Shown: piece after piece, positions 1 through 7,933 of the stretch | Position numbering within the stretch: position 1 is the stretch's first letter | How the letters are laid out: every line of letters starts with the position of its first letter | NCBI RefSeq assembly: GCF_028368975.1 | Contig: NZ_JAQNDM010000002.1 | Coordinates: 3,900,425 to 3,964,424 of the forward strand | DNA: 64,000 bases | Direction: 5' to 3' | From: Stigmatella ashevillena | Lineage (GTDB): Bacteria; Myxococcota; Myxococcia; Myxococcales; Myxococcaceae | Program-made: the position numbers and the translations under genes | The notes under the pieces: generated by a model | Told to the model about the DNA's origin: nothing | The model's input: only the letters and a program-made list of their open reading frames with translations | The model's database searches: none

Positions 1-99
1 GACATCTCCTTCCTGGATTTCCCTATCGCTCCGGCCCGTGTTGTTGGGGGAGGACATGCTGGAAAGCACGGTCTGCGCGATGAGGTCTTCACCACCCAT
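1..99 (-). CDS. 5' end of an unidentified gene running off the left edge
   Basis: An open frame of 33 codons starts at an ATG (complement of 97-99) and stays open to the first base of the window. A GAAAGG stretch about nine bases upstream of the ATG could serve as ribosome binding site. The visible residues (MGGEDLIAQTVLSSM..., with a C-terminal part reading REIQEGDV) match no family I recognise. It would be the next gene of the minus-strand series that includes 384-3090, separated from it by about 284 bases in which I see no gene. The frame is short, so it may be chance. Confidence 0.35.
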   Translation of the reverse strand, partial: MGGEDLIAQTVLSSMSSPNNTGRSDREIQEGDV

Positions 100-383
100 G
101 GGAGAGAAACCTTTCCATGAGAGGGTTCCTCAGCAACCCACTTGTTCCGTTCCCGTTCCCTGAAGAGGTGATCCGGACAGATGCGCCGTCCACCTCCGGA
201 CACTCCCGCTGCCCTCCAAGGCAGCCCTACCGGCGACTACCTGGAGGCCTCGTCCAACGGGAGCGGATCAGCCGCCCCTGCCCCGGACGCCGACGTTCTG
301 CGTCGACGGTACAGTCCGATTGAGCAGCAACGATGGGTGTTGCCCCGGGCACGAAGGCGGTGAAGCCCGGCACCGGGAGACGT

Positions 384-647
384 TCAGCAGGCCTCACCGT
401 TCGGGCCGGTCTCGTCCACCTGGCCGTCGCAATCGTCGTCCACGTAGTTGCCGCACACCTCCGGCTCGGGGAGGCAGCAGTACTGCAAGTCGCGCAGCGT
501 GGCGCAAACATACCCCTGGCCGCCGCAGTCATCGTCGGAGGCGCAGGAGTAAGGCTTGTCCTCCGGGAAATCGACACTGCAACCCGAGGACATTCCGACG
601 AGGGCGGCGCAGAGCCACAGCTTCAAGGAGAAGGAAACGGAATTCAT
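384..647 (-). CDS. small cysteine-rich lipoprotein, MopE-like metal-binding motif
   Basis: This 87-residue protein begins with a lipoprotein signal peptide ending in a lipobox-like MSSGC, so it should be anchored in the cell envelope. The mature part is rich in cysteine and acidic residues and ends with CGNYVDDDCDGQVDE, the pattern of the putative metal-binding motif named after MopE (a copper-binding protein of methanotrophs). Such motifs are abundant in secreted myxobacterial proteins and probably hold Ca or another divalent ion. The start is two bases after the stop of the PEGA gene (650-1876), so the two are almost certainly cotranscribed and translationally coupled. Its role is unknown. 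Confidence 0.75.
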   Translation of the reverse strand: MNSVSFSLKLWLCAALVGMSSGCSVDFPEDKPYSCASDDDCGGQGYVCATLRDLQYCCLPEPEVCGNYVDDDCDGQVDETGPNGEAC

Positions 648-649
648 GT

Positions 650-1876
650 TCAGAAGCTCCCGCCGAAGACGACGTGAAGGCCGGTGGAGGAGGCCGGCGC
701 GGTGCCAGCCCCAGGGGCCACCGGAGGCGGCGCGCTCTTCGTGGGGACGACCACCAACCACACCACACTGCCCGCCGTGACCGCGGCGCCCCCCGCCATC
801 AAGGCCGTGGCGAGCTTGGCCTGGCCTTGCGCATCGATGCGCTCACCGCGGGTGATATCGATGACCCCATCTCCGTCCGCGTCCACGGCTTTGTCCCCGA
901 CCTTCTTGGCATCGCTGCCCAGGAAGGCACCCACCCCCACCGCGACCAGTCCCGCGATGGCGGTGTAGAGCGCGGGCCGCTTGAAGAGAGAGGGCCCGGA
1001 AGGACCGCTGCTCTTCTTCTTCTTCTTCGCGGAGGCCACTTCATCCCCAGGCCCCTCGGGCGAGGGGCCCGCCGACTCCAGGTACACGTCCACCGACGAC
1101 GTCTCTCCGGGCTTGAGGTTCAACGTCTTCGTATAGGTGGAGTACTCCTCCGCCTCGACCGTGAGCTTGGACTCGACGGGCGGCACGCGCGCCTCGAGGC
1201 TCCCCACGCCCAGCGTCTTCTCGCCCAGGCGCACCACCGCCTGGGACACGTTGACGTTCACCTTGAGCACGGCCCGGGGCCGCGCCAGGGACTTGAGGCG
1301 GTCGGACAACAACCGGGCGCCGCCCTGCTGGAACTTCGCATCCTTGGGGGACCGGCCCGTCAGCGAGTCCGTCTCCACCACGCCGCGGTCGTGATCATAC
1401 GTCCACAGCCGCAGCGTCCACCCCTCGTCCTCCAGCGCCAGCCGCGCGGTGACGAGCAGGTTCGCGTCCAGCGTCTCCGCAGGCTCGGCCAGACAGGAGG
1501 CCGACGTGCACTTCAGCGCCGTCTCGTACCCATCCGACAGCCGCTCCTTGGTCTCCTTGAGGGAGGCACCCAGCGCCGCCTGTCCGACACCGCGCACAGC
1601 GACATACAAGGAACGGAGCCAGCGGCCCGCGACGGCGGCGCCCGCCCGCTCGGGCGTGTCCAGGCCCAGCACGACGACGCGCGGCAACAGCTCCGCGCCC
1701 GCCGACTCGGCCGAGAGGTCCATGCCGACCGAGGGATCTGCGGTGTCCTCGGTGTCGGACGCGTCAGAGGGAGGGGGCTCGGAGCCGGACAGGTCCAGCC
1801 CCATACCCTGGGCCTGGGCGGCAGAGGCCAGCACCAGCATGAGCAAGAGGGCGAAGCCAACGGCGGAAGTACGCAT
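650..1876 (-). CDS. secreted or membrane PEGA-domain protein
   Basis: The 408-residue product starts with a clear signal peptide (MRTSAVGFALLLMLVLASAAQA). I chose this ATG over one 21 codons upstream because of the signal peptide, although the AGAAGGGGG ribosome site lies very close to it. The middle resembles CsgG-like or peripheral envelope proteins of myxobacteria. It is followed by a PEGA-type segment (around residues 225-275, VPPVESKLTVEAEEY...) of the kind found in surface-layer-associated proteins. A KKKKK stretch precedes two hydrophobic segments near the C-terminus, separated by a Ca-binding-like DADGDGVID loop. It sits 38 bases after the M20 peptidase gene and two bases before the small lipoprotein gene, suggesting one transcript. 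No specific function is claimed. Confidence 0.75.
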   Translation of the reverse strand: MRTSAVGFALLLMLVLASAAQAQGMGLDLSGSEPPPSDASDTEDTADPSVGMDLSAESAGAELLPRVVVLGLDTPERAGAAVAGRWLRSLYVAVRGVGQAALGASLKETKERLSDGYETALKCTSASCLAEPAETLDANLLVTARLALEDEGWTLRLWTYDHDRGVVETDSLTGRSPKDAKFQQGGARLLSDRLKSLARPRAVLKVNVNVSQAVVRLGEKTLGVGSLEARVPPVESKLTVEAEEYSTYTKTLNLKPGETSSVDVYLESAGPSPEGPGDEVASAKKKKKSSGPSGPSLFKRPALYTAIAGLVAVGVGAFLGSDAKKVGDKAVDADGDGVIDITRGERIDAQGQAKLATALMAGGAAVTAGSVVWLVVVPTKSAPPPVAPGAGTAPASSTGLHVVFGGSF

Positions 1877-1914
1877 ACCCCCTTCTACCCCGACGCCTCG
1901 CGACACGGAATGGA

Positions 1915-3090
1915 TTAGAAGGACGGAGAGGACTCCCACGAGGTCAGGAAACGTGCCAGGGCCTGGGCCTTGGAGCGCAGCGTCTCCACCTCGATGTACT
2001 CCTCCACGGTGTGAAAGCCCTTGCCTCGGGGGCCCAGCCCATCAATCGAGGGGATTCCCAGGCCAAACGCGGTGCTGGCATCCGACCCCCCACCCACCCG
2101 GGGAGACTCGGCGTGGCCCAGCCCCGAGGCGTGGGCGCACCGGCCGTAGGCGGCCATCAACGCCGCGGAGGCCTCGGTGCGCTCCAGCGGATCCCGGGCC
2201 ACCCCACCCACCAGCTCCAGCCGGGTCCCCGGAATGCCCTGGCTGGCCTGCGTGGCCAGGTGTTGGAGGCGCCGCACCAGCTCCTCCCCCTCTTCCCGGG
2301 TGCAGAAGCGCAGATCCACATCCGCCTCGGCCCGGTCCGGGAGGGTGTTCTTCCCCTGACCGCCCACCACCCGCCCCACGTTGACCGTGAGCCCGCGCGG
2401 CACATCGGTGAGCTGCTGGGCCCCGTCCACGAAGCGGGCCAGCGCCCAGATCGCATTGGCCCCCTCGGCATACGCATTGCCCGCATGGGCGGCCTTGCCG
2501 TGGGCCACCACCTTTACCCCTCCCGTGCCCTTGCGCTGGGTGATGATGGCATCCCCCTCCCGGCCCGCCTCGAAGACGAGGCATGCGCCCGCGCCGCCAA
2601 TCGCCTCGCGCACGACGCCCTGCCCCTCGGGAGACCCCACCTCCTCGTCCGAGACCACCACCAGCCGGAGCGGCGCCAGTGCCTGCAACCCACCGGAGGC
2701 CGCCAGCGCCCGGAGGGCCCAGGCCATGACGACCAGGCCCCCCTTCATGTCGAGCACCCCCGGGCCCCGCCGCAGTGGCCCGTCCTTCCGGTAGCCCTCG
2801 AACCGGCCCGGCGGATAGACGGTATCCAGATGTCCCACCAGCGCCACCGGCCGCGTGCCGGCCCGGCCCGCGGAGCGAAACACGAGGTGATCCGCGAAAC
2901 GGGCGCTGAGCACCACTTCGGCGGACAGACCGGGCACCGCGAAGCACTCCCGGAGCAGCCCTCCCAGCTTCCGGCCTCCTTCGGGGTTCTCCGTGTAGGA
3001 ATTCACCTGCACCAGCGCGCCGAGCGCCTCGTCCATCTCCCCGGCCCTGTCCTCCAGCCAGCGAGCCGCCGCTTCTCCCATCTCACGCAT
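1915..3090 (-). CDS. M20 family metallopeptidase (carboxypeptidase G2-like)
   Basis: A 391-residue zinc-dependent exopeptidase of family M20, closest in outline to carboxypeptidase G2/ArgE/DapE proteins that hydrolyse amide bonds of small peptides or acylated amino acids. The metal ligands are visible: GHLDT (H87, D89), LDMKGG (D114), SDEEVGS (E149/E150, the first being the general base), an acidic residue in FEAGREGD and a C-terminal histidine in GFHTVEEY. The lid/dimerisation domain lies around residues 185-295. There is no signal peptide, so it is cytosolic. The ATG at 3090 is preceded by GGGAGG. It is divergent from the 3246 gene across a 155-base promoter region and leads a likely three-gene transcript. 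Confidence 0.9.
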   Translation of the reverse strand: MREMGEAAARWLEDRAGEMDEALGALVQVNSYTENPEGGRKLGGLLRECFAVPGLSAEVVLSARFADHLVFRSAGRAGTRPVALVGHLDTVYPPGRFEGYRKDGPLRRGPGVLDMKGGLVVMAWALRALAASGGLQALAPLRLVVVSDEEVGSPEGQGVVREAIGGAGACLVFEAGREGDAIITQRKGTGGVKVVAHGKAAHAGNAYAEGANAIWALARFVDGAQQLTDVPRGLTVNVGRVVGGQGKNTLPDRAEADVDLRFCTREEGEELVRRLQHLATQASQGIPGTRLELVGGVARDPLERTEASAALMAAYGRCAHASGLGHAESPRVGGGSDASTAFGLGIPSIDGLGPRGKGFHTVEEYIEVETLRSKAQALARFLTSWESSPSF

Positions 3091-3245
3091 GAGGCCTCCC
3101 GATCCGGGGAATACGCCAGCCGGGGGGACACGAGAAGCCCCCTTGCGTGCTTGCTCGCCCGGCACCCGGCAAGGACGTCGGCTCCGCCCGGAAGCTTGCC
3201 GGGCGCGGGCGCCATCCGCATCCCTCTTATACAAAGGAGGATCAG

Positions 3246-3680
3246 ATGTCGGACAAGCTCTGGATTCTGGTGGGCAATGCGAGCCGGGTGAGGCTTTTCT
3301 CCGCGAACGAGCGAGGGGATGACTGGAAGTTGCTGGAAGAGTTCCGTCACGATGACAGCCGGGCACGCAACACGGATCTCCTGGAGCAACGGGACAATCC
3401 CAACGCCGGCACGTTGCATGGCCCCCCGGCCGAGACGGAACCCAATGGTCGGCGGGACTTGGAGCATGATCGGTTCGCCCGCGAGCTGTCCGCCCACCTG
3501 GACCGGGGCGTGGACCACCACGTCTTCGAGCGGCTGGTGATTGCCGCCCCACCGGAATTCTTGGGCCGGTTGCGCAAATCGCTCAGCAAACGGGTGCTCC
3601 AGCGCCTGGTGCTGGACCTTGACGCGGACTACTCCAACCTGCCCGCCCGTGAGCTGCCCAACCGTGTGCCGATCCTTTAG
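3246..3680 (+). CDS. host-attachment family protein (Host_attach, baeRF-like)
   Basis: A 144-residue protein beginning MSDKLWILVGNASRVRLF, the characteristic start of the 'protein required for attachment to host cells' family described first in Agrobacterium (Host_attach, PF10116). The fold of this group is related to eukaryotic release-factor domains, and the biochemical role is unknown. The C-terminal half carries the conserved HHVFERLVIAAPPEFLGRLR and ends ELPNRVPIL. The chosen ATG has a perfect AAGGAGG seven bases upstream. The name is historical; in a free-living myxobacterium it is unlikely to concern a plant host, and such genes are often stress-linked, which is inference here. Confidence 0.85.
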   Translation: MSDKLWILVGNASRVRLFSANERGDDWKLLEEFRHDDSRARNTDLLEQRDNPNAGTLHGPPAETEPNGRRDLEHDRFARELSAHLDRGVDHHVFERLVIAAPPEFLGRLRKSLSKRVLQRLVLDLDADYSNLPARELPNRVPIL

Positions 3681-3798
3681 GGCGGGAACACTCGGGAAGC
3701 TTTTGCAGCTCTGATAGGCTCCGAGCCAGGACGCGTTGTCCCCAGGCCCACAGCCTGGGGACCCTCCCGTCGCTTGTCCCCCTCCTAGCCAGAGCAAC

Positions 3799-5706
3799 AT
3801 GACCCTCCCCCTCCTTGGCACCCTCAAGCTGCGCGGGCGCCTGACGCTGTACACCACCCTGCTCTACGTGGTGCCGCTGGCGGCGCTGGGGTGGCTCCAG
3901 TTCACGGACTCCCGGGAGCGGGTGAAACTCCAGGTCCAGGAAACACTCTCCCTCGAGGCTTCGGGGCTGAGGGATCTCGTCGAGGCCATGCTCGCCGAAC
4001 GGGAGGCGAACGTGCGCAACTGGGCGGAGGCACCCAGCCTCCGCGCGGCGCTCCAGGGCAGCGCTCCAACCCCCTCCGAGGCCACCGCGGAGCTGGCGGC
4101 CGTGCTGCGCCACTCGCCGACGTTCCGGGGCCTGGTGCTCTTCAACCTGGAGGGGCAAGCCATCGCCGCCAGCCCCCCGGGCCTGCTCGAGGCCTACGTG
4201 GGCCATCAGGCCGAGGTGCTCGCCAGTCCCTGGTTTCGCGCCGCGCTCGAGGAGCGGATGACGGACAAGGGGTTGACCCTCCAGGCCTCCTCCATCTTCC
4301 GCAAGCGCGTGCTGCCCCTGGCGGCCCCCGTGGTCAGCCCTCTGGAGGCCCAGCAGCGGGGGGTGCTGATGGCGGCGTATGACTGGGATCACCTCGCCCG
4401 CGTGGTGGCCCCCACGCTCGAGCGGGCCCGCCACCGCTCCCACCTCAGCTTCGCGCTCTCGGTGCGGCGCGTGGATGGCACGGTGCTCTTCGAGGCGCGG
4501 GGTGCTCCGCCCATCATGGGGGTGACGCCCCTGACCGTCGTGGTGGAGAACGACCGCCGGATCCGGGATGTGGGCGACGGCTGGCGCTTCATGGCGCAGG
4601 TGGACCCGGGGGAAGCGTACGCGGACGAGTCCCGCACGCTCCTGGCGAACTTCGGACTGACGGGGCTCGCCGTGATGCTGGCGGCCATGGGCACCTTCCT
4701 GGTGGCCCGTACCGTCACCCGGCCGCTGGTGGCGCTCAGCGGCATGGTGGGCCGCATCATCCACGACAGGGATCTCTCCCAGCCCCTGCCCGTGCAGGCC
4801 TCGAACGACGAGGTGGGCCAATTGGCCAGCGCGTTCGCGCTCATGCTGGGCCACCTCCGGGACACGACGGCCAGCCTCCAGCACGGCATGCGGGTGCTCA
4901 ACAACACGGTGAGCGAGCTCAACCAGGCCTCCCGCCACCAGGAGCGCAACATCGCCCGTCAGGCCGCCGCACTCCAGGAGACGCAGGTGACGGCCCAGGA
5001 AATCAAGCAGACCTCCTTGCTGGCCGCGGAGAAGGCCGAAACGGTGCTCAGCGTGGCGGCGCGCGCCGAGGACGTGGGGCGCTCGGGCGAGGCCGCCATC
5101 ACCAACAGCCTCGGGGGCTTCGAGGGCCTCCAGGAGCAAGTCGCGCAGATGGCGCAGAGCATCGCCCGGCTCAACGAGCGCACGCAGCAGATCGGCGGGA
5201 TTACCCAAACGGTGAAGGACCTGGCGGATCAGTCCAACATGCTGGCGCTCAACGCCGCCATCGAGGCGGTGCGCAGCGGCGAGCACGGCAAGGGCTTCGG
5301 CGTGGTGGCCCGGGAGATCCGCTCCCTGGCGGACCAGTCCATCCAGGCCACCGAGCGCGTGCGGGACATCCTCGGGGACATCAGCCAGGCCATCCTCTCC
5401 ACGGCGAAGATGACGGAGCAGGGCTACACCCGGATGGAAGAAGGCCTGGGGCAGGTGCGCGCCAGCGGCGAGAACCTCCGCGAGCTGTCCACCATCGTCC
5501 ACGACAACGCCGCGGCCGTGCGGCAGATCGCCGCCGCGGTGAGCCAGCAGAACGCGGGCATCTCGCAGATTTTCGGCGCGGTGACGGACCTGTCCACGAT
5601 GATGAACGAGACGGTCACCAGCCTGCACTCCACGAGCAACGCCGCGCGCACCCTGCAAGAGGTGGCCGAGCAGATGGAGCATGTGGCCCGCAGCTACCGG
5701 GTATAG
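3799..5706 (+). CDS. methyl-accepting chemotaxis protein
   Basis: A 635-residue transmembrane chemoreceptor. Transmembrane segment 1 lies around residues 15-33 and a periplasmic sensor region, probably a Cache-type domain, around 34-280. Segment 2 (LTGLAVMLAAMGTFLVA) is near 287-303 and is followed by a HAMP domain. The long coiled-coil signalling domain ends in a hairpin with IEAVRSGEHGKGFGVVAREI, the canonical CheA/CheW contact region. No C-terminal CheR-tethering pentapeptide is present. No CheA or CheW gene is nearby, so it must couple to an array encoded elsewhere. The HAD gene follows after nine bases, suggesting cotranscription. Confidence 0.93.
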   Translation: MTLPLLGTLKLRGRLTLYTTLLYVVPLAALGWLQFTDSRERVKLQVQETLSLEASGLRDLVEAMLAEREANVRNWAEAPSLRAALQGSAPTPSEATAELAAVLRHSPTFRGLVLFNLEGQAIAASPPGLLEAYVGHQAEVLASPWFRAALEERMTDKGLTLQASSIFRKRVLPLAAPVVSPLEAQQRGVLMAAYDWDHLARVVAPTLERARHRSHLSFALSVRRVDGTVLFEARGAPPIMGVTPLTVVVENDRRIRDVGDGWRFMAQVDPGEAYADESRTLLANFGLTGLAVMLAAMGTFLVARTVTRPLVALSGMVGRIIHDRDLSQPLPVQASNDEVGQLASAFALMLGHLRDTTASLQHGMRVLNNTVSELNQASRHQERNIARQAAALQETQVTAQEIKQTSLLAAEKAETVLSVAARAEDVGRSGEAAITNSLGGFEGLQEQVAQMAQSIARLNERTQQIGGITQTVKDLADQSNMLALNAAIEAVRSGEHGKGFGVVAREIRSLADQSIQATERVRDILGDISQAILSTAKMTEQGYTRMEEGLGQVRASGENLRELSTIVHDNAAAVRQIAAAVSQQNAGISQIFGAVTDLSTMMNETVTSLHSTSNAARTLQEVAEQMEHVARSYRV

Positions 5707-5715
5707 AAAGGCCCC

Positions 5716-6315
5716 ATGGCTCCCCCCCGCGCCCTCCTCTTCGATCTGGGCAACGTCCTGGTGTTCCACGACAACGGTCTGCTCTTCCAACGGCTGGGCG
5801 CACGGGCGGGCCTGCCGCCCCAGGAAGTGGCGCAGCGGCTCACCGGCGCGGGCTGGACGGCGGCCAACCGGGGACAGTTGAACGCGGAGGGCATCCGCCG
5901 GGACGTGTGCGGGGCACTCGGGGTAGAGCTGCCCATGGAGGAGTTTGCTCCCCTCTGGAGCTGCCACTTCACCGTGCACGAGGCGGTGCTGCCCCGCGTG
6001 GAGGCGCTGGAGGGCCGGGTGAAGCGGGTGCTGGTGTCCAACACCAACGTCCTCCACGTGGCCTCCCTGCGGCCCCGGTTGCCCCTGCTCCAACGCTTCG
6101 ACGCGCTGCTGATGAGCTGCGAGGTGGGCCTCATCAAGCCCGAGCCCGCCTTCTTCCAACTCGCCCTGGAGCGCGCGGGCTGCGCCCCCGAGGAGGCCGC
6201 CTTCTTCGATGACCTCCCCGAATATGTGGAGGCCGCCAACGCACTCGGCATCCGCGGCCACCTCTTCACCGACGCGCCCACCTTCGATGCCCAACTGAAG
6301 GCGCTGGGCCTCTGA
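5716..6315 (+). CDS. HAD-superfamily hydrolase, YihX-like
   Basis: A 199-residue HAD phosphatase. Motif I is FDLGNVLV, with the nucleophile Asp at residue 10 but Gly in place of the second motif-I aspartate, as in the E. coli sugar-phosphatase YihX. Motif II is SNT, motif III the lysine in IKPEPAFF, and motif IV FFDDLPEYV. A helical cap is inserted between motifs I and II. It may hydrolyse alpha-glucose-1-phosphate or a related phosphoester, but the substrate cannot be read from sequence. It starts nine bases after the chemoreceptor gene and ends three bases before the converging GST gene. Confidence 0.88.
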   Translation: MAPPRALLFDLGNVLVFHDNGLLFQRLGARAGLPPQEVAQRLTGAGWTAANRGQLNAEGIRRDVCGALGVELPMEEFAPLWSCHFTVHEAVLPRVEALEGRVKRVLVSNTNVLHVASLRPRLPLLQRFDALLMSCEVGLIKPEPAFFQLALERAGCAPEEAAFFDDLPEYVEAANALGIRGHLFTDAPTFDAQLKALGL

Positions 6316-6318
6316 GGC

Positions 6319-6972
6319 CTACGGCAGCGCGTAGCGGGCCACGGGGGGCTCGTGCCGCGCCGCCTCCGTCCACGCCTGGAGCGCCGGCAGCGCCAGCACC
6401 GCATCCCGGTAGGCCTGCCCCACCGCGTCCAGCGCCACCTCATACGTCACGAAGCGGGTCACGACGGGCGCGTAGAAGGCGTCCGCGATGGTGAAGTGCC
6501 CGAAGAGAAACGGCCCCCCCTGTCCGAAGCGGGCCCGGCACTCGCCCCACGCGGCCTGGATGCGGGCAATGTTCTCGGCCACGCCCGGGGCGCGCCCCTG
6601 GCCCGGCTTCCGGGCCCTCAAGTCCATCGACATGTTCTCTCGCAGCGCCTGAAAGCCCGAGTGCATTTCGGCCACCAGCGAGCGCGCATGGGCACGGGCC
6701 GCGGGCGCCTGGGGCCACAAGCGGGCCTCGGGGAACGTCTCCGCCAGGTACTCGCAGATGGCCAGCGAGTCCCAGATCACCAGTTCCCCATGGAGCAGCG
6801 CGGGCAGGCGCCCACTGGGCGAGTAGCGGGAAATCTGCGCAGCGGTGTCCGGCGTGTCCAGCGCCACCAGCACCTCCCGGAAAGGCACCCCGAGGTGGGC
6901 CAGCACGAGGTAGGGCCGCAGCGACCAGGAGGAATGATTCTTCGAGGCGACGACGAGCGTGAATTCGGACAT
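6319..6972 (-). CDS. glutathione S-transferase family protein
   Basis: A 217-residue two-domain protein. The N-terminal thioredoxin-like domain contains SSWSLRPYLVLAHLGVPF and the cis-proline region GRLPALL followed by WDSLAICEYLAE. The all-helical C-terminal domain contains the GST N-capping region GHFTIADAFYAPV. The SSWSLRP start of the active-site helix is typical of a bacterial GST branch with serine as candidate catalytic residue. Substrate is unknown. It is transcribed toward the HAD gene. A poor upstream spacing from the 7008 gene (35 bases) allows cotranscription with the cyclase-like gene. Confidence 0.85.
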   Translation of the reverse strand: MSEFTLVVASKNHSSWSLRPYLVLAHLGVPFREVLVALDTPDTAAQISRYSPSGRLPALLHGELVIWDSLAICEYLAETFPEARLWPQAPAARAHARSLVAEMHSGFQALRENMSMDLRARKPGQGRAPGVAENIARIQAAWGECRARFGQGGPFLFGHFTIADAFYAPVVTRFVTYEVALDAVGQAYRDAVLALPALQAWTEAARHEPPVARYALP

Positions 6973-7007
6973 GGGCGGGGACCCTACCGCACCGCCCAGC
7001 AGAAGGC

Positions 7008-7610
7008 TCAGCCCCGCGCGCGGCGCTGGGCGATGAGCGAGCGGACCCGGGCAAAGAGGGCCCGCCGGGGAGTGGCCTCACGCGGCTCGATGCGAAACAC
7101 CTCCACGGGCAGACGCAGCCCCTTGAGCGCGTTGCGCCGCAAGCGCAAGGCCGGAGGCAGGGCATGCCCCTTCACCTGCTGCATCACCGCCTCGCTGACG
7201 TAGAGCGTGCCCGGCCGGGCCAGCGCCTCGATGCGCGCCGCCAGGTTCACGCCCTCGCCGAACAGGTCTCCTCCCCGGAACACCACCGGGCCGACGTGGA
7301 CGCCGATGCGCAGCGCCATCTGCCGCTCGGAGGAGGCGTGCTGGTTGTAACAGCGCAGCGCTTCCTGGAGCGCCACACCAAATTGCACGGCCTTCAGCCC
7401 CTCCTCGAACGCCAGCAGGAAGCCGTCCTCCGTGACCTTCACTTCCCGCCCACCCTGGCGCGGCAGCAACTCCCGCACCAGACGCGCGTGCTCCTTTTTC
7501 AGCTCCCCTTCCAGAACCTCTTCCGCCGGGACTCGCGCCTCTCGTGACACCATCGCCGTGAACATGATGGCCGAGACACTTCGAGTCTCGGCTTGTGGAG
7601 CCTCCACCAT
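7008..7610 (-). CDS. class III adenylate/guanylate cyclase-like protein lacking a metal aspartate
   Basis: A 200-residue stand-alone class III cyclase homology domain. Its match to the family includes KVTEDGFLLAF, LRIGVHVGPVVFRGGDLFGEGVNLAARIEAL and ARPGTLYVSEAV. The N-terminal beta-strand that normally reads FADIVG or FTDMVG here reads IMFTAMVS, so the first metal-binding aspartate is alanine. The second (in EDG) is kept. This suggests weak or absent cyclase activity and perhaps a regulatory or nucleotide-sensing role, which is inference. The ATG at 7610 was chosen because GGAAGGGGAGG precedes it by about ten bases; longer upstream frames lack family similarity. Confidence 0.8.
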   Translation of the reverse strand: MVEAPQAETRSVSAIMFTAMVSREARVPAEEVLEGELKKEHARLVRELLPRQGGREVKVTEDGFLLAFEEGLKAVQFGVALQEALRCYNQHASSERQMALRIGVHVGPVVFRGGDLFGEGVNLAARIEALARPGTLYVSEAVMQQVKGHALPPALRLRRNALKGLRLPVEVFRIEPREATPRRALFARVRSLIAQRRARG

Positions 7611-7761
7611 GGCGTGCCGCCTCCCCTTCCCCCCAGCTTGGGTAGGAATGTTAGCGTGAAAACAGATTTCCAGCCCGCCCCCGCCTTGACTGCCCCACCG
7701 GGCCACCTCTGACCTCCACGGTAGAGCCATTCCGGAGACCTGTCCTGCCCAGGCCCATACA

Positions 7762-7793
7762 GAATGCGCCATTCTCGACGCAATGCGCCATTC
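7762..7793. promoter_or_regulatory. two direct copies of a small palindrome, possible operator
   Basis: The word AATGCGCCATTC occurs twice, at 7763-7774 and 7782-7793, 19 bases start to start (close to two helical turns). The first copy, extended to GAATGCGCCATTC, is an inverted repeat of GAATG/CATTC around CGC. It lies in the 323-base gap (7611-7933) between the divergent cyclase-like and lipase genes, which otherwise holds no gene I can see. Spacing and symmetry fit a dimeric repressor or activator site, but the protein is unknown. Confidence 0.4.
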
Positions 7794-7933
7794 CCCTGTC
7801 GCTTGCTTCACACTGCCTGTGAAGGGAAGGGAGGCACTGGGCGAGCAGTCTCCCGGTACTGGGCGGTGCACGGCCCGCAAGCCCCCTGCATGGGGCTTGA
7901 GTCGGAGGCCAAGAGGCCGGAAGGTGGGGCAGA

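Noticed and set aside
320-1918. Long plus-strand open frame of 532 codons opposite the PEGA gene
   Set aside because: Composition is dominated by Arg, Gly, His and Pro with no domain. It is the GC-rich mirror of 650-1876, which has a signal peptide and family features.
3583-6294. 903-codon minus-strand frame covering the chemoreceptor and HAD genes
   Set aside because: It runs antisense to two genes with complete motifs and has a His/Arg/Gly-rich sequence resembling no protein.
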